A stretch of DNA of 60,000 nucleotides from Phoronis australis (taxonomy: Eukaryota > Phoronida > Phoronidae). Position numbers and translations under genes: made by a program. The notes under the pieces are model-generated. The model ran no database searches. It was not told where the DNA came from and saw only the letters and a program-made list of their open reading frames with translations. Numbering within the stretch: position 1 is the first letter of the stretch; each line of letters opens with the position of its first letter. The DNA lies in assembly GCA_002633005.1 (NCBI GenBank), contig NMRA01000261.1, forward strand, positions 312,001 to 372,000, given 5' to 3'. Below are positions 47,601 through 56,580 of the stretch, one piece after another.

Positions 47601-50600
47601 AACACGATTGGTCAGAAAAAGGTCAGAACAAAGTTCAAGGAAGTCTATGTGAATTTCTATCAACTGTCAGATCTTTAAACAACACAGAGTTTAAGATCAA
47701 TGCAGCAATCAAGTAAAAATGGAAACAAAACTTATGAATAAATGTACACAATACTGAATACTTTCTTAAGAAAAATTAAATTGGTGTATCTCTTTAAATA
47801 AAGGGACTAAGAACACGTTCCCTCTATTGATACTTAACTCAACTTTTTATAGTCACTTACCATGTACATGGGCCTGCTGCAACACTCAGTTCTCATCAAG
47901 TTGTAGGTTCTCTTAAAAATATTGCGATCTGCAAATTTTAAAAAAACGTTGATAACGACGGTGTGTGATACTTTCAAATAAATTCGTCAACTATTCGACA
48001 AAAATTTAATGACGCGTGTCACTTTGACATTTTGTTTCTACTTGGCAAAACAGCTTTTGTTAAAGGAACAATATTGGTGAGAAAAGTGATTTTCAGCACG
48101 GGATTGAACCTGGACCCATGGGGTCCCAAACACGGAATTGAACCTGGACCCATGGGGTCCCAAACACGGAATTGAACCTGGACCCATGGGGTCCCAAGCA
48201 CGGGATTGAACCTGGACCCATGGGGTCCCAAGCATGGGATTGAACCTGGACCCATGGGCAACAACGGTCATTCTACCGTGACAAATGATATAAATGAATA
48301 GCTTCTGATCTGAAACTCATTTAAAATTTTCTCCCATCCTTGTGGAGCCCCATCTGACTCTTACTGGGGATTAGCAACAGAGGGCGATGCAATTTTTGCA
48401 GGAATCAGCCACACAGCTGACATTCCCCAGCAGCTTCCAAAATGATCATGGAAGAACATTTTAATTGAGATTGCAAAACTTATTTGAATAATATTTTATC
48501 ACATTCGGTTCTTTAATTTTTGCTTGATCATTTCATTGTGCTGAACATTTTCACATTACGCCACGTCATAAAACAAATTCAACCAAACAGCACATTCGCA
48601 TCAGAAGGAAAATAGGATAGACATTTGAAATTCTTGATGTCATAAAACAGGCCCCAGATCTGCCTTCTTATCTGACAGCATGTAAATGAACGCCAAGCAA
48701 TGCATGTTACCATGATTACCACGAAAGGACAGTGTGTTAAAAGTTTCTATCTCAATCTACACAATGAAATTCAGCATCACAATAGTTCAACGCATTCGTG
48801 TCTGATTCAGCATCATATTCATACCTTACCTATGTGCCAACGACCCATGTAGTAAATCTGTACTGTAAGCAGTAAACAGATGGAGATATGGAGTAATGCC
48901 AAAATTACCCAGAAGGCAATAGAGCCATGGCCATACACCTGGAAAAAAAACAACATACCATACATACTCGTTAGCTGATGAAGGGAAATACAGAACATAG
49001 AGAAAGTACAAGCTTGAAGATTATTCAGTAGGAAAGCTAAAGATGGTTGGTTTTCAATGTTTTTCTTTTCGGGAACTTCTTCCCATCCAGTAACAGACGC
49101 AGAATATTGAAAACCAGTTTCCCCCTACTGAATAACAGGCATCAAATTGGTTCTCAAAACCTGGGACTCCTGTAAGTGACTAATTGGTATTATATAACTT
49201 CCATTATATGTTTTGCAGTTATTTGTTTTTCACCACTGATCCAGTGTGTGTTCATCACAACTCAGCTTTCGTATCCCATGCTCAAAATCATATTTGTGTG
49301 AGCTGGTAGTTACGTGGGAGCCTTAACAATTTATTTAGGAGACTAGTCTTGCTAGTTGGATGTTTAATCACCTTAAATGGCCTATCTTGAGCATTAGTGA
49401 CACAAAATGTTCAAGGCTTACAGCATTCAGGCTACGGACTTAGATTAGCATGCAGATAATGGGGGCCAGACCAAAGAGGATAAATTGATGTTCTGTTGCT
49501 CTAGATTTGATTCATTTGTTGTCAGTTGTAACTCTGTTGACAGTTGTACAGATGTAGTTTGCAGAGTATAGTCTTGGTGCATCAGCACTAGAAAGGTTAA
49601 ATATGTTATCAGTTTGGTCGAGTTTTACTGCAAGTTCAATCCTCATATCTTTTGCTGAATATGTTAATGGGTTGGAATTTTTGTACTGTATTATATAATT
49701 TGTATAAATATATCTTTTTTAGTGAGACGTGGAAATATGTTGGAAATAATTTATCCCGTTCAAGCCGCCATCTTTTTGATCACATCACATGACCTAGTGA
49801 ACAGGAAAAACTATTTCCAACATATTTCCACGCCGCACTGAAAAAGATATATTTATACACACAATGGAGATCATGGGTAAGATGCCAACTAATAACTAAA
49901 GTCCGATTCACGGTTAGTAGACGCTCCTGGGTTCGAGTCCCTGTCGGGGGCAGAAATCTTTTCGGACTTACATTAATTAGGTCACGTGATGTGATCAAAA
50001 ATATGGTGAGATGAACGGGATAAACTATTTCCAACATGTATTAATGTTGTTATGTTGTATATCATTTTGTGTGGGACAACAGCAAGATACTTTTTGTTTC
50101 AGATATCTGTTGTCATTAATGTCATTACAGTCAACACATTAATAAGATGCATCATAACTGTGCACCTCCTGTGCTTCTTACTATTGCACAAATACAAACG
50201 TCTTAACAAGAGAGTAAGGTAGTGTACGCAAAATTAAAGCTATAAAACTGACATTCAATATCTTGTGACGACATGACCCACCAACACCTATAATTTATCA
50301 CTTTATACAACTGGAAGAATAAGTATACATACCACACCGATAACACCAAAGAAAATGATCCAGGCCAAGAAAAAATACGAAGAATGAGCCGTGGGGTTGA
50401 CATCTGGGTGACGAGTTTGGTAAATCTTTAGCATGCACAGTCCAGCAATGATGTACATAAAAGCCGTGTCTGCAGTAGAAATACACAGTTTGGTTGAACT
50501 AGGCTGACCACGCCAAGGGTCAAGATTACAGCACAGTTTACAAAGATGTTGTCAAACGGGCAGCAGCCACACGCCTAAGGGATAGCAAAACGGTGCTTTT

Positions 50601-53600
50601 GGATAACTGTAATGTATACACCGTCTGCCTGGGCAGCATTTTTACTGCCTTCCAGGTATCCGGGCACCATCTCCCAGATCCCGCCCCTTAAAATATTAGA
50701 GAGTTTTGCTGTATTACATAGAGATTTACGTTAAACCACTAGTACTGTAAAATTTCTTCCACTCCAAAACAAGAGCAATGTGAAGAGTTTAAATACAGCC
50801 ATGACAGTACCACAAATGCTACGCTTCTAGAGATGTTTATAGAAATGGTCACCAAATGACACACAATGCATTGAACATGCCTGTCTCCATATGAAAACCT
50901 ATTTACCAAATTTCACGAAAATCCAGGAATGTAAAAAAAGTAAAATTGCCACTAAGGGGCAAAGTGGTAGACAAATACTCTGAAACTTATCATCATCATT
51001 CGTCCTTAGCACCATACAAACACATCTGCCAAATCTCATGAAAGATCGTGCAAGGGCTTTAGGAGATATCGCAGTCATAGGACTGAACAAAAAACGTGCT
51101 GCATTGTGTTCTAAAGAGGACGGAAATTGCAACGTCACTATACTGAGCTAGTCCACGATATTTCATCAACTTGGTCTTACCAATTCAGTATGGGAAATAA
51201 TAGTTAATATGCTAAAAAGTTTTTATTGAAAAATCACTAGTTAAACTCTGGTTTAAAAAGCAAATGCCGCGACAAATGTGTGCAAGTGAACAGCCCTATG
51301 TCATAGTGTTTGGCTCCACTTCTGAGCAGTTGCTAGGGGCCCTACTAAGCTTTACCATAAATTTATAGGCTTGTCCCAGACTGAACTTAGAGCATTTTAG
51401 TATATTACCACAAAAGAACAGTTTTAAGAAGTGAAAAAACTCTCACTATCATGACAAATGCCCGAACCACTCCCCAGTCTACAGAACATCATGAGAGCTA
51501 TAGCTGCTTTATCTATTTGAATCGCAAGACACACACGAGGTGTGACAAAATCAGTTAGACCTAGCCAATGCTCTGCTCTCAAACAGAGCTGAAGGTGCAC
51601 AGGAGGGCTCTTCACCACTTGGTGAAATGGATATAAACCAAAAGAATGTGAGAGAAATACTTGTTCAGTGCGTTAATACTAACCAAATCAAATTCCCTTG
51701 ACACGTTCAGAAAATCGCAAATGGTTTTACTGGTTATATTTTGCTTCTTTTTAACTAGCTACAACAAATCAAGGCATCTTCTACCCTTAATTTCTGACAT
51801 AACGACATCATGAATGCCAGCCACTGAGCCCAGTGAATGCTTTAGTTCAAGAGTTCACAGGTAGGTTAAAAAATTAATGCAAATGGCAGAGTGACAAGCA
51901 AAAAGTAAAAAGTTGAATCTTGGAGTGAATAAGTTCTGTTGAAGCGCTTGATTTCCGTTATATTCGCTGTATTATTTCCTAAGATAAATGAGTTCACGCG
52001 ATCGCACTTTTGATGCGTGCTGGTTTTGATTGCAATTTGAGTGTGATGTGTACGAAACTTGATTCAACACTTTCACTATGCGGACTTCCAACCCTATTAA
52101 AGGGTTGGTTTACCGACTACATTTAAACCCTGCAACAACCAGAACAACATCGCCTAGCTGAAGTGGCAACTCCACTAAAAGACTGGCAGCGAATAGCCAC
52201 AGGTTTATCACTAAGCTATTCAAAGCATATAAAGAGGATAGTGATGTTTTTGTCATGAACATCTTCACACCAACAGCACTGTGTGGAAATAAAAAACACG
52301 CACCAAACTGAAAGTTGGAATAACTGGGGCAGACGTGGTAGCAGGCACTGAGTACACCCTCCATGATGAGGGCCAGTCCCATGGCATAGAACAGTCCAAA
52401 GTGTTGAGGGATACCAAACTTCTGGAATGATAACAACAATATATCACTACACCTCATCATTAAAACTCCTTCCGCTTCATCTTAGATGCAAAGTCCATAG
52501 AGCGAATTTTTACGCAAACTCATTGCATCCAAACTTTGTTCTCAAATGACGCTTCGTTAACACATCAAAAATGCAAACAGAATTTAAAAGATCCAAGCAA
52601 GCACATGGTTTCAAGTCTGGTTTTGAATTTCTGAAGGTTCACAAACAAAATGGGCAGTACATATGGACGGCAAAATATTGTCACAAATATTCACACCACA
52701 ACAATCCACTTGCGAGTTTCTAAACTTAGCAGAACAGTGGGACAAAATCTCCAAATTGTTACATAACCTCACACCATGACGCCAAGGGAAAAGGGACAAA
52801 ATTCCTCCTTGCTTTCTATCTCGTCTGGAAAAATATCAATTAGCAGACGGCACTTCTGGTGAAAGGTGGTGGCATTATTAACAATTGTATTCACACCATG
52901 CATCACACTTACTTTTTCCAGTTCTGGATTCCGGGCGATGTCCGACTTATTTTTGTAATCTCTGCAAAATTTAACAAAATCATATTTCAACAATGACAGA
53001 CCTATCCACAAGTGTATTTAAGGAAAATCTGTGGTGTCTTCCCATTCACAACTCTGACAAGTAACATGCATGATAGTTGTTTGGCTTTACTTCTTTCAGC
53101 AGCTTTTGGCAATATGTGGCCACTACTGCAGAAGCGAGTCACTGTGCAGCCGTTGTTCACATGAATCCTGCCACCTGTACACATATCATACATCCACTGA
53201 TATACAACTAATTTACACCTACTTAGCATACAACATGGAGCAAATAGAATCTTATTTTTTCTAATTTCGTAACAAAAAATTTCTACTTTTTCTGGTACCA
53301 CTATCATGGTTCAGAATTCTAACTTGTGTCTGCACATTAGCGCTACCTATTGGCTGAGGGTTGAGTACTCGACATAGTTTTTAGTTAAAACTTATCTGGA
53401 TTTTGACAGTTGCGCGTTTGGTAATTTTTTTGGAATAATTGCACAAATCACTTAAGTCTTAAAAGATTAGTCTATTCTTCGAAAAATGTCAATGAATTTT
53501 AGCAATTTTTCATACTTTTGTCAAGACCTACCTGTAGAACTACAGCAATTAAAAAGAAACTTGTGAAACTTCATATGACAAATAACAAGTTATAATAGTG

Positions 53601-56580
53601 CTCACCTTCTGTAGGTGATGAGCAAGAACAGTATACCAAGCATGATATATCCAACATTACTGAATACATTGTTAAAGGCGCTTAGCAAGCCAAGGGGTCG
53701 TGCACAGAAGAAGTTGTAGTAACATAAGTCTTCGTTACCCGTCTGGTTCAACACCTGAAATTGATAGGTATGGCTGTAAAGATACTGATTACCTTGATAT
53801 CAATACTCAATAATCAATAAATAATCGTCTTAAGAGTACAAAGAGTAGGTAATTGGCTAGATCATGAGATACCATTAGTATTAATGAAAATATCATGAGA
53901 TGCCATTAGCATTAATGAAAGAGACACATGAGTTGGCCAATACAACACCAGGGGGAGTGCATCTTCTAGCATAGGATAACTGCCAGGCAAGAAATCAAAT
54001 AAGACACAAAAGATGTACTTGAAGGGAGCTTCAACAAAAAGTCACTTTTTTTAGTTTTGATGCAGTTACATCACCTTGTGTTTGCGAATAATTCGCAAAG
54101 GAACCATTTTGCAGGGAATTCAATCTGAAAAGCAGTTTCATATGAAAGGTGGCATTGAAAACTCACTCACGTGGGCGGCAAGTTTAATATACTCTGTTTA
54201 GGTCACACCAGAACCACACTGTATTGCCATCTTTTCAATGTTTCTTCACTGTACAAAATAATTGCGAAGATAAAATGACTGTGCTTGCTACACAATGAGC
54301 TGCATTCTTAAAAAGCCATCTTTAGCTATTAGGTACGTTACCGACTGATAAGTTAAGACCAACTGAACCACTGGAAGACCATAAAATATAGCAATGGTGA
54401 CCAGGTTCCTGAAACGACAAAAAGGTAAACACTGAAATTATCTGGCATCTGCTTCATGACAAGTGACTTAGAAACTTGGTCTTATGCTCCACATAACTAT
54501 TTATGAAAAATAATTTTAATTATTTAAAAATCTCACTTGAACAAAAGTATAAATCTCTAAAAAAATACCCACAACTGCATTACTGACTATAAACTGTACA
54601 AACTATTTCTTAGCTGTGATGTGCCAACAATTTCATGACTAAACCTTCATTCACTAATTGTGAAGTGGGAGTAAGTCTAGAATCTTGCAATCTAACACAA
54701 GATGGCACTAGTGTTCATGAGGAGAAGCTCATGACCCTACTAACACACTCTAGTAAGATGGCTGCCGCTGAAAATGAATCGCTGGCTACCAAAGAATGTT
54801 AAATCAATGAAGGAAAAAGCAAGTGAACACCTGTTATACTCATAAAACACCCACCTTGTTTCTTCAGATTTCATTGCTTGGTAAAAATTTCCAATGACAA
54901 TCAAAACTGATTGAGCAACATATTTAAATTTAAGTATAATTCATAACTTACTAATTATGCAAAAACTTCCCTCATCAATGACCTTTACAACAGACAAGTC
55001 AAACTTCAGTAAAAATTCATAAATTTTGAACAAAAATAATTGTTAAAATTGTCAGTCTTCTTTTTTCAAAAGCTTCTTTCACAATTGCAAGTGCTAACAA
55101 TTCACCAGTGATGTTTGTTCACATGTTGTTTATTACTAAACAGTAAACAACATGTAAATAAGAGACAGGATTTTCTCAAGTGTAATCAGAAATTCAACAA
55201 CTTACAATTTTACTCATACTGTGGCCAAAATTGAAGAGTTTTTGATGTAATCAAAGTAGTAATAACTCAAGCCGCCGCAGACGCAGGTCCATTTGGTCAA
55301 CAGCAGTAACGGTAAAAATGCTAAGTCTCCATATACAACAAGTTCTAAGATGTATTGTACATGGCACAAAAAGTGATATGGTGAAGAAGATGGTAAAAAT
55401 GCTAAGTCTCCATATACAACAAGTTCTAAGATGTGTTGCACACAAAAAGTGATATGATGAAGAAGATGGTAAAAATGCTAAGTCTCCATATACAACAAGT
55501 TCTAAGATGTATTGCACACAAAAAGTGATATGGTGAAGAAGATGGTGAAAATGCTAAGTCTCCATATACAACAAGTTCTAAGATGTGTTGCACACAAAAA
55601 GTAATGTGGTGAAGAGGATGCTGAATACCAAAGTGCTCAATCAACAATATTTTACCTGTGATAGATTTGTATCATACCTGTGATAAAGTCTGTATCTTAC
55701 ACGTAATATAGTTGGTATACGGTAATAGAGTTTGTATCATACCTGTGATAAAGTGTGTATCTTAAATGTGATGAAGTTTGTATCTTACCTGTGATAAAGT
55801 TTGTATTTGCTCGACAAGACTCTGCGCCCCTTCCTTGACAGATCAGCGACATACAGTAAAGTCTGTAAAGATCACGTGAACTTAAGAAGTCAACCTAGTC
55901 ATCACGATTAGAGAAACCACAAGATGGTGAAATGTGAAATATGTCAGGAATAAAACAAAAGAGCACAAAGCGTAAAAACTTGGTGAAATTACCATAATTG
56001 GAATACTTGCGTAACCATGGACTCCTGACAATTAATACAACAGACCATGAACTCCTGACTAATACAACAGACCATGCACTCCTGACTAATACAACAGACC
56101 ATGCACTTCTGACTAATACAATAGACAATGCAAGCACATTTTTTAGTGTGGAACAAGCAATTGTAACAAATTTTACATCAAGGAAACTGGGGCAAAACCA
56201 AAGAGGGAGGGAGAGAGGGAGGGAGGGAGAGACGGATGGAGAGAGGGGGGGAGAGAGGGAGGAGGGATTTAGAGAGGGAGGGAGAGGGAAAGAGGGGGTG
56301 GAGGGAGGGAGGGAGGGAGGGAGGGACAGAGAGTAAAAGTGAGGATCAAAGAACATCAACGTATAAACTAAAGCAAAAAACCCGCTGGTCGCCAAATCGA
56401 GCCCTGCGTTATGTCTACGAGAACCTATCTCAGTCACCTTTGTTCTGTATATCTCTTTTAGATCATCTGCATCACTGAGTGAATCGAGGTCAGCTTCATC
56501 AATAGAGCTTGCTTCCGAGCCAATGGTATCTCGTCGTGTCCGGCTATTAGGATCATTCTCTGAGCTATTTAGATTGGTCG
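38548..56580 (-). CDS. SID1 transmembrane family protein (SIDT1/SIDT2-like), partial gene span
   Basis: A multipass membrane protein of the SID-1/SIDT family, linked to dsRNA and cholesterol handling at lysosomal or plasma membranes and placed in the CREST hydrolase superfamily. Fourteen exons join in phase to 450 residues plus a stop (1353 bases divide exactly by three). The extracellular N-terminal half and first membrane segment lie beyond the window. Visible are an acidic cytosolic loop ([15 protein letters not shown]), YVADLSRK, then the membrane core. Residues that family structures place at the zinc and catalytic centre are all present: Ser185 and His189 ([12 protein letters not shown]), Asp200 (FQFD, codon split by an intron), and His414 and His418 (HDIWH). 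The protein ends RDRIPVF. TLDDAL replaces the usual TLDDDL near the end. One transmembrane exon exists in two alternative copies. I cannot choose between SIDT1 and SIDT2. Confidence 0.95.
39428..39541 (-). CDS. SIDT exon m: HDIWH metal-site exon
   Basis: Reads [20 protein letters not shown], then [18 protein letters not shown]. His414 and His418 in HDIWH match the conserved histidines of SIDT proteins. Acceptor tgttccag, donor gtaatc, phase 0. Too short and too repeat-embedded to appear as a long open frame. Confidence 0.95.
39542..41008. other. SIDT intron between exons l and m
   Basis: 1.47 kb without a recognised repeat family. A G-rich patch lies at about 39850-39880, and a CTCF-like CCACTAGGTGGCAA at about 40522. 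No exon seen. Confidence 0.5.
41009..41119 (-). CDS. SIDT exon l: membrane segment ending LTSWQ
   Basis: Acceptor gttttcag. Reads [20 protein letters not shown], then [17 protein letters not shown]. Vertebrate SIDT2 has VVWGFALFFFFQGLSTWQ. Donor gtaacc, phase 0. Confidence 0.95.
41305..41560. repeat. Dispersed repeat R5, copy 2
   Basis: Same orientation as 17025-17260. Shared blocks include 'caacaaaacacaccag' and 'aaggaaggctttcgattcaag'. Confidence 0.5.
42061..42124 (-). repeat. tRNA-derived SINE head or tRNA pseudogene (Ala-TGC-like)
   Basis: On the minus strand it reads as an ordered tRNA remnant: A-box-like ATGGCTTCGTAGTAACG, then an anticodon-type stretch tctgCTTGCAAat with TGC in the loop, then a B box AGTTCAAATCC and CCTCACA. 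The acceptor stem does not pair properly, so it is not a functional tRNA gene. It ends about 35 bases before a TIR element. Confidence 0.5.
42160..43337. mobile_element. TIR element carrying six CTCF-like motifs
   Basis: The ends are inverted: ATGCGCCCACA at 42160-42170 and TGTGGGCGCAT at 43327-43337. The interior is a 452-bp tandem duplication, each half holding three 'gccactagg' motifs about 145-160 bases apart, starting at 42381, 42542, 42687, then 42835, 42994, 43139. A tail of ggacgga units is at 43268-43292. No coding capacity. Fragments of the family are at 12540-12975 and 50870-51090. Confidence 0.65.
43720..43825 (-). CDS. SIDT exon k2: alternative transmembrane exon, downstream version
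   Basis: 106 bases. After the Leu-completing T it reads [20 protein letters not shown], then [15 protein letters not shown]. Acceptor gctgatttcag, donor gtctgt. It is identical to k1 at 22 of 35 residues. The ten-residue core [10 protein letters not shown] is unchanged in protein while five of its ten codons differ silently, a sign of selection on both copies. Splicing k1 to k2 would run into TAG. Confidence 0.9.
43826..44880. other. Intron between the alternative exons k1 and k2 (1055 bp)
   Basis: No repeat recognised. It is long enough for normal splicing, so steric hindrance cannot explain exclusivity; the frame can (see exons k1 and k2). Confidence 0.5.
44881..44986 (-). CDS. SIDT exon k1: alternative transmembrane exon, upstream version
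   Basis: 106 bases. After the Leu-completing C it reads [20 protein letters not shown], then [15 protein letters not shown], closest to vertebrate [20 protein letters not shown]. Acceptor ttgttgtag, donor gtatgt, phase 0. It has the same length and phases as k2 (43720-43825), with which it must alternate. Confidence 0.92.
44987..47540. other. SIDT intron between exons j and k1
   Basis: 2.55 kb. A degenerate tandem repeat lies at 46418-46575. The open frame at 44921-45271 on + is antisense to exon k1 and not credible. Nothing else recognised. Confidence 0.5.
46418..46575. repeat. Degenerate ~65-bp tandem repeat, about three copies
   Basis: Units share 'gacagcaatgaa', 'aatgacccaa' and 'ttaacttta'. 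Low identity, so old. Confidence 0.5.
47541..47587 (-). CDS. SIDT exon j: [15 protein letters not shown]
   Basis: 47 bases. Reads [15 protein letters not shown] and the first two bases (CT) of a Leu codon, matching DRMVLLVMGNVINWS in vertebrates. Donor gtaagtg. Because it ends on CT, either alternative exon (starting C or T) gives Leu320. Joining directly to exon l instead would read CTA TAA, a stop. Confidence 0.93.
47861..47928 (-). CDS. SIDT exon i: cytosolic loop
   Basis: The first two bases complete Asp282. Reads [20 protein letters not shown], then YM. The CCSRPMYM end corresponds to QCSGPLYV in vertebrates. Acceptor atttgcag, donor gtaagtg, phase 0. Confidence 0.9.
47929..48829. other. 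SIDT intron between exons h and i
   Basis: 0.9 kb containing the B-box minisatellite (48095-48258). Nothing else recognised. Confidence 0.5.
48095..48258 (-). repeat. 34-bp minisatellite of Pol III B-box-like units
   Basis: Five tandem units. On - each carries GGTTCAATCCC or GGTTCAATTCC followed by 'gtgcttgggaccccatggg'. All five fit the B-box core GWTCRANNC, and two fit the full consensus GGTTCRANTCC. No A box is evident, so this is probably the expanded tail of a tRNA-derived SINE and not a gene. Both strands also give open frames, which are by-products. Confidence 0.8.
48830..48938 (-). CDS. SIDT exon h: membrane segment ending YYMGRWHI
   Basis: Reads [20 protein letters not shown], then [16 protein letters not shown]. 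The end matches LYYMGRWKLD of vertebrates. Ends one base into Asp282 at donor gtaagg. The acceptor is a long polypyrimidine tract then ccag. Confidence 0.94.
48939..50332. other. SIDT intron between exons g and h
   Basis: 1.4 kb. It contains the nested inverted-repeat element at 49702-50039. The rest shows nothing recognisable. Confidence 0.5.
49702..50039. mobile_element. Nested inverted-repeat element with a B-box insert
   Basis: The arms at 49702-49758 and 49801-49858 are inverted copies ('gtataaatatatctttttt' against aaaaagatatatttatac; 'gtggaaatatgttggaaat' against 'atttccaacatatttccac'). A second pairing joins 49733-49796 with 49979-50039 ('gatcacatcacatgacct' against 'aggtcacgtgatgtgatc'). 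Between them, 49860-49970, lies a tRNA-like stretch with an exact B box GGTTCGAGTCC at about 49932. Confidence 0.75.
50333..50469 (-). CDS. SIDT exon g: two membrane segments
   Basis: The first two bases complete Asp200. Reads [20 protein letters not shown], then [20 protein letters not shown] and GVIGV. It matches [22 protein letters not shown] of vertebrates. Acceptor ctactgcag, donor gtatgt, phase 0. Confidence 0.95.
50470..52303. other. SIDT intron between exons f and g
   Basis: 1.8 kb. It holds a fragment of the 'gccactagg' family at 50870-51090. Nothing else recognised. Confidence 0.5.
50870..51090 (+). repeat. Fragment of the 'gccactagg' repeat family
   Basis: It shares 'caaatttcacgaaaatcca', gccactaaggggc, and 'ctttaggagatatcgcag' with the element at 42160-43337. 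The CTCF-like core is broken here. Confidence 0.5.
52304..52421 (-). CDS. SIDT exon f: core motif with Ser and His
   Basis: Reads [20 protein letters not shown], then [19 protein letters not shown]. The E-xxx-S-xxx-H arrangement (Glu181, Ser185, His189) is the CREST-type signature in this family. The exon ends with the first base of the Asp200 codon at donor gtgcgtg. Acceptor atcattccag. Confidence 0.95.
52913..52961 (-). CDS. SIDT exon e: short cytosolic linker
   Basis: Only 49 bases, found by following the reading frame. After one completing base it reads [16 protein letters not shown]. Acceptor attttgcag, donor gtaagtg, phase 0. It links the previous helix to the catalytic-core exon. Confidence 0.88.
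52962..53605. other. SIDT intron between exons d and e
   Basis: 0.64 kb of AT-rich sequence with no recognised element. A 101-codon minus open frame (53002-53307) has no family resemblance and no splice support. Confidence 0.5.
53606..53754 (-). CDS. SIDT exon d: luminal loop and membrane segment
   Basis: Acceptor atttcag. Reads [20 protein letters not shown], then [20 protein letters not shown] and ILFLLITYR. It contains an N-Q-T glycosylation sequon and the family's CYYN-F-C-A-P-LG pattern. Ends AG| with donor gtgagc; the next exon gives A for Arg144. Confidence 0.93.
53755..54341. other. SIDT intron between exons c and d
   Basis: 0.59 kb. A short imperfect duplication 'atcatgagat(a/g)ccatta' is at about 53860-53915. 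Nothing else seen. Confidence 0.5.
54342..54408 (-). CDS. SIDT exon c: membrane segment
   Basis: Acceptor gtcgtttcag; the first base completes Arg72. Reads [20 protein letters not shown], then QS, a hydrophobic helix matching [20 protein letters not shown] in vertebrate SIDT2. Donor gtaacg, phase 0. Confidence 0.92.
54409..55309. other. SIDT intron between exons b and c, main part
   Basis: AT-rich, without recognised genes. A small perfect hairpin is at 55121-55155 (12-base arms ACATGTTGTTTA and its complement, 11-base loop). Two minisatellites follow at higher coordinates. Confidence 0.5.
55310..55632. repeat. 76-81-bp minisatellite, four copies
   Basis: Units begin 'ctaagtctccatatacaac' at 55321, 55402, 55478 and 55554 (spacings 81, 76, 76). 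Units contain a 'gtgatatggtgaagaaga' block. Long minus-strand open frames with 25-residue repeats here follow from the repetition. It lies in the intron between SIDT exons b and c. Confidence 0.9.
55640..55811 (-). repeat. 23-bp minisatellite containing the exon end and 5' splice site
   Basis: Read on -, about seven tandem units of TACAAACTTTATCACAG|GTAAGA. The first unit is coding and carries the real donor (exon end at 55789). Units with the same intact CACAG|GTA donor occur with exon ends at 55743, 55678 and 55656; the others are mutated at the GT. Reading past the first donor meets an in-frame TAA at once (AGG TAA), so only the first donor keeps the protein open. Confidence 0.85.
55789..55862 (-). 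CDS. SIDT exon b: YVADLSRK exon
   Basis: Acceptor ctttacag; reads [20 protein letters not shown], then KLYH, ending two bases into an Arg codon at gtaagat. Vertebrate SIDT2 has YLYVADLARKDKRVL here. The last 17 bases of the exon and the donor form the first unit of a 23-bp minisatellite that continues into the intron (55640-55811). Confidence 0.9.
56030..56140. repeat. 27-bp minisatellite, about four copies
   Basis: Units of cagaccatgcactcctgac plus taatacaa, with small changes between copies. Confidence 0.85.
56200..56333. repeat. GA-rich simple repeat
   Basis: Irregular gaggga / gggagg units, purine-only over about 130 bases on +. Such tracts can form triplex DNA and slip during sequencing. 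Confidence 0.9.
56438..56580 (-). CDS. SIDT exon a: acidic cytosolic loop
   Basis: Acceptor cattgcag next to 56580; the first two bases finish a codon from an unseen exon. The 47 residues are polar, with [11 protein letters not shown], then [14 protein letters not shown], then LKEIYRTK. This corresponds to the loop between the first membrane segment and the core in SIDT proteins. Donor gtgact, phase 0. Confidence 0.9.

Larger units (their letters stand above)
55863..56437. other. SIDT intron between exons a and b
   Basis: It holds a 27-bp minisatellite (56030-56140) and a GA-rich tract (56200-56333). The 180-codon minus open frame here comes from these simple repeats. Confidence 0.6.

Noticed and set aside
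48019-48271. Collagen-like minus-strand frames ([14 protein letters not shown])
   Set aside because: Frame artefact of the 34-bp B-box minisatellite.
55214-55647. Minus-strand frames with repeated [11 protein letters not shown]
   Set aside because: By-product of the 76-81-bp minisatellite; several frames carry the same repeat.
55895-56437. 180-codon minus-strand frame rich in Ser, Pro and Leu
   Set aside because: Arises from the GA-rich tract and the 27-bp minisatellite in a SIDT intron.
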